A stretch of DNA of 64,000 nucleotides from an uncultured Eubacteriales bacterium (GTDB lineage: Bacteria; Bacillota; Clostridia; Peptostreptococcales; Anaerovoracaceae): NCBI GenBank assembly GCA_902776285.1, contig CACYPK010000003.1:1-64000 (forward strand). The letters are read 5' to 3'. The notes under the pieces were generated by a model that saw nothing but the letters and a program-made list of their open reading frames with translations, was not told the origin of the DNA and did not search any database. Both the position numbers and the translations under genes were made by a program. Positions 1-7,361 of this stretch are shown here, in pieces. Positions within the stretch are counted from its first letter, which is position 1; each line of letters begins with the position of its first letter.

Positions 1-1
1 G

Positions 2-1090
2 AAGACAGTAGTCGTTCAGGCTGCTCCTTCAGTCAGAGTCGGACTCGGCGAATGCTTCGGCATGCCGATCGGCGCTGAGGTAGAAGGCAAGATGGCTGCC
101 GGCATGAGAAGACTCGGATTCGACGCTGTATTCGACACAAACTTCTCGGCCGACCTCACTATCGTTGAGGAAGCCAACGAGCTGATCGAGAGAGTCACAA
201 AGGGCGGAGTGCTCCCGATGATCACATCCTGCTCACCTGGATGGATCAAGTTCATCGAGCACTACTATCCTGAGCTTCTCCCTAACGTATCGTCCTGCAA
301 GTCGCCGCAGCAGATGTTCGGCGCTGTAGTCAAGACGTTCTGGGCAGAGAAGAAGGGCATCGATCCTAAGGACATCGTATCCGTATCGATCATGCCATGC
401 ACGGCAAAGAAGTTCGAGTGCGGCAGAGAAGACCAGTCCGCGGCAGGAGTACCTGATGTGGATTACGCTCTGACAACAAGAGAACTCGGCAGACTCATCA
501 ACGAGGCCGGTATCGACTTTGTCAACCTGCCGGATGAGCCGTATGATGATCCTCTGGGCGAGAGCACAGGCGCTGCTGTCATCTTCGGAGCGACAGGCGG
601 AGTTATGGAAGCTGCTCTCAGAACCGCTGTTGAGTGGATCACACAGAAAGAGCTCGGCAAGGATCTCCTCGAGTTCCAGGATGTCCGCGGAGTTGAAGGC
701 GTAAAGGAAGCAAGCTACAAGGTAGGCGACCTCGAAGTAAGCGTTGCCGTAGCTTCCGGACTCGCGAACGCGCGTAAAGTGCTTGAGATGGTCAAGTCAG
801 GCGAGAAGAACTACACATTCATCGAGATCATGGCTTGCCCGGGCGGCTGCGTAAACGGCGGCGGACAGCCACACGTACCGGCTAAGATCAAGAACTTCAT
901 CGACGTACGTGAGGTAAGGGCTAAGGGCCTCTACGATCTCGACGCGGCGAGACCTCTGAGAAGATCGCATGAGAATCCTAGCATCAAGGCAATCTACGAT
1001 GATTACTTCGGATCATTTGGAAGCCACAAGGCTCACGAAGTACTGCACACAACGTATGTACCTCGCAAGGTCAACGCCGATCACGAGTAA
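2..1090 (+). CDS. hydA: [FeFe] hydrogenase catalytic subunit, C-terminal part (5' truncated by window)
   Basis: The reading frame is open from base 2 with no start, so about 362 C-terminal residues of a larger protein are present. All three H-cluster signatures are visible: L1 reads TSCSPGW (about nt 224-244), L2 reads MPCTAKKFE (from nt 392) and L3 reads MACPGGCVNGGGQP (from nt 830). The end resembles the small-subunit domain that closes the fold (DDYFGSFGSHKAHEVLHTTY). The family reversibly reduces protons to H2 using ferredoxin or, in multi-subunit forms, NAD(P)H. The N-terminal Fe-S domains lie outside the window, so the class cannot be fixed. The classical L1 motif has two adjacent cysteines; here the second is serine. 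A strong terminator follows at once, so this is the last gene of its operon. Family assignment is near certain; the subtype is not. Confidence 0.95.
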   Translation, partial: KTVVVQAAPSVRVGLGECFGMPIGAEVEGKMAAGMRRLGFDAVFDTNFSADLTIVEEANELIERVTKGGVLPMITSCSPGWIKFIEHYYPELLPNVSSCKSPQQMFGAVVKTFWAEKKGIDPKDIVSVSIMPCTAKKFECGREDQSAAGVPDVDYALTTRELGRLINEAGIDFVNLPDEPYDDPLGESTGAAVIFGATGGVMEAALRTAVEWITQKELGKDLLEFQDVRGVEGVKEASYKVGDLEVSVAVASGLANARKVLEMVKSGEKNYTFIEIMACPGGCVNGGGQPHVPAKIKNFIDVREVRAKGLYDLDAARPLRRSHENPSIKAIYDDYFGSFGSHKAHEVLHTTYVPRKVNADHE

Positions 1091-1111
1091 TCGATCGTAT
1101 CTAACCCAGAT

Positions 1112-1146
1112 AAAATGCTCCGCGAAAGCGGAGCATTTTTGTTTTG
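1112..1146 (+). terminator. Rho-independent terminator after the hydrogenase gene
   Basis: A perfect 10-bp stem (1114-1123 with 1128-1137) closes a GAAA tetraloop and runs into a T-rich tract. It lies 23 nt after the hydrogenase stop codon. Confidence 0.93.
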
Positions 1147-1209
1147 CTGCACCGGCGGATGATCTTTTGCCTGAGCCAAGAGGTCACGAAGCATAAGCGG
1201 TCTAAACCG

Positions 1210-1238
1210 TTTAAAACATTGACCCTTTGTGATACAAT
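1210..1238 (+). promoter_or_regulatory. Candidate sigma-A promoter for the M18 aminopeptidase gene
   Basis: An extended -10 (TGA followed by TACAAT at 1233-1238) lies 17 nt after a weak -35 (TTTAAA, 1210-1215). It is about 45 nt upstream of the aminopeptidase start and follows the hydrogenase terminator. Confidence 0.5.
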
Positions 1239-1283
1239 ATTATGGCGTCTGCGAAAGGACGCAAAAAACCACCGGAGGAAAAA

Positions 1284-2663
1284 ATGACTCATAAAAACGC
1301 ATGGAATACTTACAGCGCTGAAGACTTGAAGAAACTCGAGAAACTGAGCGCTGATTATATTGCCTTCCTGAACAGCGGAAAGACAGAGCGCGAGTGCGCA
1401 GAAATTATTGTGGCTATGGCAAAAGAGCACGGTTATAAAGACCTTGCCGGCGTTATCGCGAAGGGTGAAAGTCTCGCAAAGGGAGACAAAGTCTACGCGG
1501 TCAACATGGACAAGATGGTCATGCTGCTCAATATAGGCGATGATATCATCGGTGACGGCATGAACATAATCGGATCCCATATCGATTCGCCGAGGCTCGA
1601 TATCAAGCAGAATCCGCTCTACGAGTCTGAAGACCTCGCTTTTCTTGACACCCATTATTACGGCGGGCTCAAGAAATATCAGTATGTAACGATTCCGCTG
1701 GCTCTCCACGGTGTGGTCGTAAAACCGGACGGAACCAAGATAAAGATCAGCATAGGCGAAAAGGACGATGAGCCTGTATTCATCATCAGCGATCTGCTGG
1801 TACATCTGGCCGGCGAGCAGATGAAGAAGCCTCTTGCCGAGGCCGTAACCGGCGAAAACCTTGATATCCTTGTAGGCTGTAAACCGCTGAAGGGAAAAGA
1901 GAAAGAAGCCGTAAGAGCAGCTGTCCTGAAAACTCTAAAAGATGAGTACGGCATCGAAGAAGAAGACTTTGTTTCCGCGGAGCTCGAAGCCGTGCCGGCT
2001 GGCAAGGCCAGGGAAGCGGGATTCGACCGCTCCCTGATAGTAGGCTACGGTCATGATGACAGAAGCTGCGCATTCCCGGCGCTCATGGCTCTCATGGAAG
2101 TAAGCGATCCTAAGACTACTTCATGCGGCCTTTTTGTGGATAAGGAAGAGATCGGCAGCTTTGGCGCTACAAGCATGGGGTCGCGCTTCTTTGAATATAT
2201 GCTGAGAGAAGTGCTTGACAGACTGGGCGTCTACAGCGAGCTCAACCTCGGCAGATGCCTGAGAAACAGCCGCATGCTCAGCTCGGACGTGAGTTCCGCA
2301 TACGATCCTCTTTATTCCGACAGATTTGATAAGAAGAACGCGTCCGTTCTGGGACACGGTCTCGCCATTCATAAATTCACGGGAGCAAGAGGAAAGCACG
2401 GCGCTAATGACGCGAACGCGGAGTATCTCGGACAGATCAGACAGATACTGGACAAGCACGGCGTCGTATACCAGACTTCAGAACTCGGCAAGATCGACGC
2501 GGGAGGCGGCGGTACGATCGCGAAGGTACTTGCCCAGTACGGCATGCAGGTGGTCGACTGCGGAGTAGCGTTGCTTTCGATGCACGCTCCATGGGAAACA
2601 CTGTGCAAGGCGGATCTTTATGAGGCGATGAAAGGCTACAGAGCCTTCCTGATCGAAGCGTAA
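1284..2663 (+). CDS. M18 family aminopeptidase (aspartyl aminopeptidase-like)
   Basis: A 459-residue zinc aminopeptidase of family M18 that removes N-terminal, often acidic, residues from peptides in the cytoplasm. The co-catalytic metal motifs are visible: GSHIDSPRLD near residue 97, GYGHDDRSCAF near residue 255, and DKEEIGSFG near residue 285. The C-terminal HGANDANAEY and the GGGGTIAK stretch also fit M18. The ATG at 1284 was chosen because GGAGG stands 5 nt upstream (1274-1278); the frame extends further upstream to 1242 but without a ribosome site, and that region overlaps the likely promoter. It stands alone behind its own promoter, with a short gap to the next membrane-protein gene. 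Length is normal for the family. ApeA and ApeB-type members cannot be told apart here. Confidence 0.93.
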   Translation: MTHKNAWNTYSAEDLKKLEKLSADYIAFLNSGKTERECAEIIVAMAKEHGYKDLAGVIAKGESLAKGDKVYAVNMDKMVMLLNIGDDIIGDGMNIIGSHIDSPRLDIKQNPLYESEDLAFLDTHYYGGLKKYQYVTIPLALHGVVVKPDGTKIKISIGEKDDEPVFIISDLLVHLAGEQMKKPLAEAVTGENLDILVGCKPLKGKEKEAVRAAVLKTLKDEYGIEEEDFVSAELEAVPAGKAREAGFDRSLIVGYGHDDRSCAFPALMALMEVSDPKTTSCGLFVDKEEIGSFGATSMGSRFFEYMLREVLDRLGVYSELNLGRCLRNSRMLSSDVSSAYDPLYSDRFDKKNASVLGHGLAIHKFTGARGKHGANDANAEYLGQIRQILDKHGVVYQTSELGKIDAGGGGTIAKVLAQYGMQVVDCGVALLSMHAPWETLCKADLYEAMKGYRAFLIEA

Positions 2664-2677
2664 AAGGGGATAAGTAT

Positions 2678-3133
2678 TTGTTCAAGGCAGGACTGTTCAC
2701 ATTTCTGATGGCCATGGTGCCGGTGGTAGAGCTCAGAGGCGCGATCCCGTACGGGGTCATCGCCGGTTTAAGCGTGCCTGCGGCATTCGTGATCGCCGTG
2801 ATCGGCAACCTGGTGCCCATACCGTTCCTGGTGGTATTCACGCGAAAGGTCTTTGAGTGGCTGCGCACCAAGAGCGAGTGGCTTGACAGCATAGTCAAAA
2901 AGCTTGAGGCAAAGGCCGAGAATAAAAAGGATATCGTGCTGAAGTACGAATTCTGGGGACTTGTGCTGCTGGTAGCAATACCGCTCCCGGGCACAGGAGC
3001 CTGGACGGGAGCTCTTGTCGCCGCCATGATGGACATGCGACTCAAGAGAGCGATGCCTGCCATTTGCCTCGGCGTGGTCATCGCCGGCATAATCGTGACC
3101 AGCGTGACATACGGGGCAGGGGCGCTGTTCTGA
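2678..3133 (+). CDS. Small multi-drug export family membrane protein (COG2426-like)
   Basis: A 151-residue integral membrane protein with about four hydrophobic segments. It resembles the putative small multi-drug export family: an N-terminal MVPVVELRGAIPYGV segment, a charged central loop (residues about 60-90), and the conserved AIPLPGTGAWTGAL motif near residue 107. The family name is historical and a transport substrate has not been firmly shown. The start is TTG at 2678, chosen because AGGGGAT lies 7 nt upstream and the conserved N-terminus begins here. It follows the aminopeptidase by 14 nt and is probably co-transcribed. A hairpin with A- and T-flanks separates it from the convergent proC. 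Confidence 0.85.
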   Translation: MFKAGLFTFLMAMVPVVELRGAIPYGVIAGLSVPAAFVIAVIGNLVPIPFLVVFTRKVFEWLRTKSEWLDSIVKKLEAKAENKKDIVLKYEFWGLVLLVAIPLPGTGAWTGALVAAMMDMRLKRAMPAICLGVVIAGIIVTSVTYGAGALF

Positions 3134-3150
3134 TCTGAAATACAAGGACA

Positions 3151-3186
3151 AAAAAACATGCATACGAGGGTATGCATGTTTTTTAT
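3151..3186. terminator. Bidirectional terminator between the membrane-protein gene and proC
   Basis: The 9-bp stem CATGCATAC (3157-3165) pairs with 3170-3178 around a 4-nt loop. Six As precede it and a run of Ts follows, so it can serve both convergent genes. Confidence 0.9.
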
Positions 3187-3197
3187 TGTCTGAAGTC

Positions 3198-3995
3198 CTA
3201 TTTCTTGCCGAGCTCCTGCGCGCGTTCGGTCGACTTTATGACTGTATCGATGAACGCGCCTCTGACTCCGTGTTCTTCAAGTGTCTTGATGCCGATGATG
3301 GTGTTGCCTCCCGGCGAGCATACCTGGTCTTTCAGGAATCCCGGGTGTTCACCTGTCTCGAGGACCATCTTCGCGGCTCCCATTACCGTTTGCGCGGCGA
3401 GATTCTGAGCTGTCTTGCGAGGGAGACCCTTGGCTACTCCGCCGTCAGCGAGAGCTTCGATGACCAGATAGATGTACGCAGGGCCCGCTCCGGAAAGGCC
3501 GCATGCCGAGTCTATTAGGTTCTCAGGCATCCACTCAACTATGCCGAGGGACTCAAAGAGCTTCTGCGCGAACGCCTTCTCTTCATCTGTCAGGTCGGTT
3601 CCGGAATCAAGAGCGAAAGCTCCCATTCCGACAAGGGCAGGGGTGTTAGGCATCAGCCTCAGTAGCCTGAACTTGCCGCCTGTCATCTCGCGCACCGAAT
3701 CGGTGGTGAGACCGGCCATAATGGAGATCATCGCCTTGCCGTCGAGAGTGTCGCCAAGCTGAGCGAGAGCTCCGGCAGCGTACTGCGGCTTCACGCATGA
3801 CAGAAGGATGTCGACCTTCTCACCGAGCTCCCTGTTATCTGCCGCTATATTGCAGCCCATCTCTTTGTATTTATCTGTTATGGCTGTTGACACGTCGGAC
3901 ACGTAAACATCCTTCGCTTCAAAAACGCCCGCCTTGAGCGCGCCGGAGAGTATGGCTCCTCCCATGGCGCCTGCTCCGAGAAATCCTACTTTCAT
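3198..3995 (-). CDS. proC: Pyrroline-5-carboxylate reductase
   Basis: A 265-residue enzyme that catalyses the last step of proline synthesis, reducing 1-pyrroline-5-carboxylate with NAD(P)H. The N-terminal dinucleotide motif GFLGAGAMGGA begins at residue 4. The C-terminal half holds family signatures: LSGAGPAYIYLVIEALADGG, the QTVMGAAKM helix, and SPGGNTIIGIKTLEEHGVR. The start at 3995 (MKVGFLG) was chosen because GGAGG lies 8 nt upstream; an open extension to 4031 covers the likely leader. It is transcribed divergently from the radical SAM-lexA unit. Length and motifs are typical. Confidence 0.97.
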   Translation of the reverse strand: MKVGFLGAGAMGGAILSGALKAGVFEAKDVYVSDVSTAITDKYKEMGCNIAADNRELGEKVDILLSCVKPQYAAGALAQLGDTLDGKAMISIMAGLTTDSVREMTGGKFRLLRLMPNTPALVGMGAFALDSGTDLTDEEKAFAQKLFESLGIVEWMPENLIDSACGLSGAGPAYIYLVIEALADGGVAKGLPRKTAQNLAAQTVMGAAKMVLETGEHPGFLKDQVCSPGGNTIIGIKTLEEHGVRGAFIDTVIKSTERAQELGKK

Positions 3996-4044
3996 ATCAT
4001 TTGCCTCCATGTGAATAGTGCTTTCAAACAATGATTACACGACC

Positions 4045-4075
4045 ATTGTAGCACTACAGGACCACTGCTTACCAA
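4045..4075 (-). promoter_or_regulatory. Candidate promoter for proC
   Basis: Read on the minus strand, an extended -10 (TGC then TACAAT, 4050-4045) lies 19 nt after TTGGTA (4075-4070). The spacing is long but the -10 is strong. Confidence 0.5.
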
Positions 4076-4103
4076 GTTATTTTTAAAACTATCTTTATTG
4101 TTA

Positions 4104-4132
4104 TTTACAAACAGCTGTTCGAATGCTATTAT
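4104..4132 (+). promoter_or_regulatory. Sigma-A promoter of the radical SAM-lexA operon
   Basis: TTTACA (4104-4109), 17 nt, then TATTAT (4127-4132) preceded by TGC as an extended -10. It predicts transcription from about 4139, which excludes the upstream in-frame codons as the start of the radical SAM gene. Confidence 0.75.
4108..4121. promoter_or_regulatory. LexA (SOS) box overlapping the radical SAM-lexA promoter
   Basis: CAAACAGCTGTTCG matches the Gram-positive SOS box (CGAAC-N4-GTTCG) at all half-site positions except one. It fills the space between -35 and -10, where a bound repressor would block polymerase. Its place before lexA fits autoregulation. Confidence 0.8.
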
Positions 4133-4188
4133 TTGCACGTAAAACACGCAAAAGAGTGTTGAAATTCAACATTTGGGGATACAGCTAT

Positions 4189-5019
4189 ATGAAAAAAGAC
4201 TTTCCGAAGATCGGTCCTACGGTCACGATGTTTGTGCCGTACGACTGCAATAACGCGTGTCCGTTCTGTGTTAACAAGAAAGAGTATCGCGACACATCGG
4301 CGTTTGATCTGGAAAGATGCTACAGGTCGCTCGACCTAATGAACAGGATCTTTCCGCACAACGACATCGTACTGACCGGAGGAGAGCCTCTCGCCGAACT
4401 CGAAGCTCTGCAGGACATACTCGACCACATCGCTGAGGGGCACCACATTTATATCAATACGACCATGCCGGTAGGCGAGGGTCAGACCATAGAAGACGTG
4501 GCAGCCGTTCTCAACAAGTACAAGGACCGCATCAGCTGCGTGAACGTATCCAGACACCTCAAGCACTATGTAAAGGAATGTCCTGACGAGATATTCGATC
4601 TTCTTCAGTTCAGGACCAGGATCAACTGCGTCGTGTTTGAGGACGCGAAGGATCCCGAGACCGGGAAGAAACTTATACAGTTCCTTGACAGGTTCAAGGG
4701 ACGCGAGATACAGCTGAGAGCCAATTATTCGTTCCTGACGCTCGAGAACGTGTTTGACACGGAAAACGACAATCTCTTCAAACTCATCTCGGAGATCTGT
4801 GAATACAAGTATCCTCTTGAGAAGGAAAGGTTCAGGACGGGCTTTGTGTTTGAACGCGAAGGCAGCAAGATCACATACCACAAGACTCTGCCGTTCGCTA
4901 AGGTAGACGGCATTGTCGGAGACATCATCATCAGACAGACAGGCCGCATTTACGATGACTGGAATGAATACGGCCATGAACTCAACATCAACGATCTGGT
5001 GGACCATCAGTATAAATAA
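4189..5019 (+). CDS. Radical SAM protein of unknown function, first gene of the lexA operon
   Basis: A 276-residue protein with the radical SAM cluster motif CNNACPFC (Cys20, Cys24, Cys27), which binds a [4Fe-4S] cluster used to cleave S-adenosylmethionine. TGGEPLAELEALQDIL near residue 64 is the SAM-contacting GGE segment. No second cysteine cluster (SPASM/Twitch) is visible in the C-terminal half. The start at 4189 was chosen because GGGGAT lies about 10 nt upstream and because the promoter at 4104-4132 places earlier codons outside the message. It ends 12 nt before lexA, and the LexA box stands before this gene, so it is predicted to be induced by DNA damage. The substrate is unknown; it is not obviously spore photoproduct lyase. 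Confidence 0.88.
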   Translation: MKKDFPKIGPTVTMFVPYDCNNACPFCVNKKEYRDTSAFDLERCYRSLDLMNRIFPHNDIVLTGGEPLAELEALQDILDHIAEGHHIYINTTMPVGEGQTIEDVAAVLNKYKDRISCVNVSRHLKHYVKECPDEIFDLLQFRTRINCVVFEDAKDPETGKKLIQFLDRFKGREIQLRANYSFLTLENVFDTENDNLFKLISEICEYKYPLEKERFRTGFVFEREGSKITYHKTLPFAKVDGIVGDIIIRQTGRIYDDWNEYGHELNINDLVDHQYK

Positions 5020-5031
5020 CGGAGGACTATC

Positions 5032-5664
5032 ATGAAAAAGAGTGAACAACGCCAGAATGACATACTCACATTCATGAAGAAGACTATAGCCGCCAAGGGA
5101 TATTCACCGACGGTAAGAGAGATATGCGCGGCGCTAGAAATCAAGTCGACTTCGACCGTTCACAGCGACATAAAGGCTCTTGAGGACAAGGGCCTGGTAA
5201 AGAAGGATCCGGCCAAGCCGAGGACTGTTCTTCCTGTAGAAAATGAATACAAGCAGGCGGCGCCTGCTTCGTATGACACCGTATCACTGCCTGTGATCGG
5301 CAGGGTCGCAGCGGGCGAGCCGGTACTTGCAGAACAGAACATCGTTGACGAGATGCCTATCCCGTCAAGGTTCGTCGGGCCGGGCACAAACTTCATACTT
5401 ACTGTACACGGCGACAGCATGGTCAACGTAGGCATCAACGACGGAGACTACCTGATAGTGCAGGAGTCGCACGACGCTTCCAACGGCGAGATCGTAGTGG
5501 CGCTGGTCAATGATGATTATGAGACGGGAGCCACGGTGAAGAGGTTCTATAAGGAAAGCGACCACATCAGGCTGCAGCCGGAAAACGATTACATGGATCC
5601 GATAATCGCCCATGACGTCACGATTGTCGGCAAGGTGAAGGGAGTATTCAGATACTTCAATTAG
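5032..5664 (+). CDS. lexA: SOS repressor LexA
   Basis: A 210-residue repressor. The N-terminal winged helix-turn-helix spans roughly residues 1-65 (SPTVREICAALEIKSTSTVHSDIKALEDKGLV). The Ala-Gly self-cleavage bond lies in VAAGEP near residues 94-95. The serine of GDSM (about residue 128) and the lysine of TVKRFY (about residue 169) form the peptidase pair. On DNA damage, RecA filaments trigger self-cleavage and release SOS promoters. GGAGG precedes the ATG at the proper distance. It is the second gene of the unit starting at the SOS box 4108-4121, which supports autoregulation, and it ends in a clear terminator. A second likely target lies in this window at 27425-27438. Confidence 0.98.
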   Translation: MKKSEQRQNDILTFMKKTIAAKGYSPTVREICAALEIKSTSTVHSDIKALEDKGLVKKDPAKPRTVLPVENEYKQAAPASYDTVSLPVIGRVAAGEPVLAEQNIVDEMPIPSRFVGPGTNFILTVHGDSMVNVGINDGDYLIVQESHDASNGEIVVALVNDDYETGATVKRFYKESDHIRLQPENDYMDPIIAHDVTIVGKVKGVFRYFN

Positions 5665-5673
5665 AACAGTCAA

Positions 5674-5700
5674 AAACAGCCCGCTTATACGGGCTGTTTG
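5674..5700 (+). terminator. Terminator after lexA
   Basis: A 10-bp stem (5674-5683 with 5690-5699) around a 6-nt loop, directly after lexA. The T tract is short. An A-rich left flank could also serve the convergent maf gene. Confidence 0.8.
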
Positions 5701-5781
5701 ATCCCATCGCGTGTCCAATTTATGCGCGGTGTTACAAGGCGGGCATTTGAGGTCCTTCTCATCAGCCCGCTGTTTTATTGC

Positions 5782-6357
5782 TTATTCATATGCTTTCAGA
5801 GCCTCTTCTATGCGGTAGAAGGGCAGGCCCACAACATTCTCGTAATCGCCGTCTATGTGGTCGATATACCGGCCAAAGTAGCCCTGTATCGCGTACGAAC
5901 CGGCTTTGTCATAAGGTTCCTCGCGTGAGATGTAATCTTCGATGTCATCATCGGAGTAATTGACGCAGTGGACAGCGGTGACGTCATTCATCACTGACTC
6001 TGAGCCACTGCTTTTGTCTATCAGGCAGATGCCGGTGACCACATAGTGATATGTGCCGCGTATCTTGTCAAGCATGCGTCTCGCGTCGTCCCGGTCAACC
6101 GGCTTGCCCATTATCTCGTCTTTCCAGACTATGGTATCAGCTCCTATGATGATGAAGCCGTCGTATGACGGATCGTCTTTTACGGCATCATAACAGGCGC
6201 GGGCCTTGGCGGAGGCCAGTTTCTCTACGGCTTCGGTCATGCCGATGCCGTCCGGAAGCGACTCATCAGTGTCCTGCGGCATCAACACCGGCTCTATGCC
6301 GTGCTTCTTCAATATTTCCAGGCGTCTTGGCGACGCGGAGGCAAGAATTATCTTCAT
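5782..6357 (-). CDS. maf: Maf-like nucleotide pyrophosphatase
   Basis: A 191-residue Maf/Ham1-fold protein that hydrolyses non-canonical or excess nucleoside triphosphates and is linked to septum control. The family start KIILASASPRRLEIL is at residue 2, the catalytic GADTIV near residue 70, and the KAGSYAIQGYFGRYIDHIDGD-like C-terminal block near residue 155 (given in parts: KAGSYAIQGYFG, then RYIDHIDGD). The ATG at 6357 was chosen because the family motif starts there. No ribosome site precedes it; instead TACAAT with an upstream TGC lies only 7 nt before the ATG, suggesting a leaderless message. It is divergent from the infC operon, whose -35 lies 24 nt away. Confidence 0.93.
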   Translation of the reverse strand: MKIILASASPRRLEILKKHGIEPVLMPQDTDESLPDGIGMTEAVEKLASAKARACYDAVKDDPSYDGFIIIGADTIVWKDEIMGKPVDRDDARRMLDKIRGTYHYVVTGICLIDKSSGSESVMNDVTAVHCVNYSDDDIEDYISREEPYDKAGSYAIQGYFGRYIDHIDGDYENVVGLPFYRIEEALKAYE

Positions 6358-6363
6358 GCCAAA

Positions 6364-6372
6364 ATTGTAGCA
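6364..6372 (-). promoter_or_regulatory. Extended -10 element just upstream of maf
   Basis: On the minus strand TGC-TACAAT ends 7 nt before the maf ATG. No good -35 is seen at 16-18 nt. If used, transcription would begin at or next to the start codon. Confidence 0.45.
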
Positions 6373-6380
6373 TATTTTTG

Positions 6381-6409
6381 TTGACAACGCGCGTCCATGT
6401 ACATATAAT
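6381..6409 (+). promoter_or_regulatory. Consensus sigma-A promoter of the infC-rpmI-rplT operon
   Basis: TTGACA (6381-6386), 17 nt, TATAAT (6404-6409): a perfect consensus match. Expected transcription start is about 6416. Confidence 0.93.
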
Positions 6410-6415
6410 AATCGA

Positions 6416-6581
6416 GGTCAAAGCAGAAGTTATCCGCTTCTCGCCTTACAGACTAGCGTTGGTAGGGCCACATAAGATACAGAAAGTCTTATTTTGCGGA
6501 TGCTTGTGCGTCCGCAGTTTTTATTTCGGCGGACATAACAATTAACCAACGGGCTCTATTCAGAAAGAGAGGGACAGAACC
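6416..6581 (+). ncRNA. L20-type (infC operon) leader with attenuator
   Basis: The 166-nt leader contains a terminator stem (6495-6503 with 6508-6516, then GTTTTTATTT). GTCCGC in its right arm (6510-6515) can instead pair with GCGGAC at 6529-6534, which would break the terminator. CGTTGGT (6457-6463) can pair with ACCAACG (6545-6551) around the whole terminator, as in the long-range pairing of known L20 leaders. In Bacillus, excess ribosomal protein L20 binds such a leader and promotes termination. The same logic is inferred here. Confidence 0.82.
6495..6526 (+). terminator. Attenuator terminator in the infC leader
   Basis: A 9-bp stem with one G-U pair and a TTGT loop, followed by GTTTTTATTT. 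It lies inside the leader, about 55 nt before infC. Confidence 0.85.
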
Positions 6582-7118
6582 ATTAGCGCCAGAGACAACA
6601 GAAAGAATCAGACGCAGATCAATGATGAAATAATGGCCGATGAGGTCAGACTCATTGACGAAGAAGGAGTTATGCGCGGCATCGTAAGCATAGACGAAGC
6701 GCTCGCTCTCGCAGAGGAAGCAGACCTCGATCTGGTCAACATCTCGCCTAACGCTGATCCGCCGGTATGCAAGATCCTTGATTACGGAAAGTACCGCTAC
6801 GAGCAGCAGAAGAAAGAGAAGAACGCGAAGAAGAATCAGCACGTCACCGAGATAAAGGAGATCAGGCTGAGCGCGTCCATTGAAGACCACGATATCGAAG
6901 TCAAGGCAAAGGCTGCGACAAAATTCCTGCAGGACGGCGATAAGGTAAAGGTCTCGCTGAGATTCCGCGGCAGGGAGCGTGACTACACGCAGCTCGGTTT
7001 CGACGCGATGAAGAGATTCGCCGACATGGTTGCTGACTACGGTGTCATCGAGAAAGAACCTAAGATGGAAGGTCGCAGGATGAACATGTTCCTCGCACCG
7101 AAGAAAGACAAAAAATAA
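6582..7118 (+). CDS. infC: Translation initiation factor IF-3, non-standard ATT start
   Basis: A 178-residue IF-3, which binds the 30S subunit, prevents premature 50S joining and proofreads start codons. The N-terminal domain (NDEIMADEVRLIDEEG from about residue 14) and the C-terminal domain (KEIRLSASIEDHDIEVK, then VSLRFRGRE) are complete. The first ATG (6633) would remove conserved residues. The frame runs back to ATT at 6582, with GAGGG 8 nt upstream. IF-3 genes are known for rare AUU-type starts used for self-control, because IF-3 discriminates against them. The start is inferred from these points. It is the first gene of the operon with rpmI and rplT. Confidence 0.96.
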   Translation: MSARDNRKNQTQINDEIMADEVRLIDEEGVMRGIVSIDEALALAEEADLDLVNISPNADPPVCKILDYGKYRYEQQKKEKNAKKNQHVTEIKEIRLSASIEDHDIEVKAKAATKFLQDGDKVKVSLRFRGRERDYTQLGFDAMKRFADMVADYGVIEKEPKMEGRRMNMFLAPKKDKK

Positions 7119-7144
7119 GATAAAAATACAGGAGGTCAACCCAA

Positions 7145-7345
7145 ATGGCTAAAAACAAGATGAAGTCACACAGGGGCGCAATGAAGCGCCTGCATGTTAC
7201 AGGCTCCGGCAAGGTCAAGAGAAACAAGGCTTATAAGAGCCACATCCTGACCAAGAAAACGGCGAAGAGAAAAAGAGGCCTGCGCAAGGCTACTACACTT
7301 ACGAGTGCAGATCTGAAGCGCATGCTGAGATCCATGGCTAAGTAA
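7145..7345 (+). CDS. rpmI: 50S ribosomal protein L35
   Basis: A 66-residue, strongly basic protein with the L35 pattern [20 protein letters not shown] and [20 protein letters not shown]. It starts 26 nt after infC, with AGGAGG upstream of the ATG. It lies between infC and rplT, the standard order. Length is typical. Confidence 0.98.
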   Translation: MAKNKMKSHRGAMKRLHVTGSGKVKRNKAYKSHILTKKTAKRKRGLRKATTLTSADLKRMLRSMAK

Positions 7346-7361
7346 TCGGGGAGGTGTAACA

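Noticed and set aside
5705..5778. A second terminator in the lexA-maf gap (GCGGGC and GCCCGC)
   Set aside because: The loop is long and the T tract is on the side that does not fit maf; evidence is too weak.
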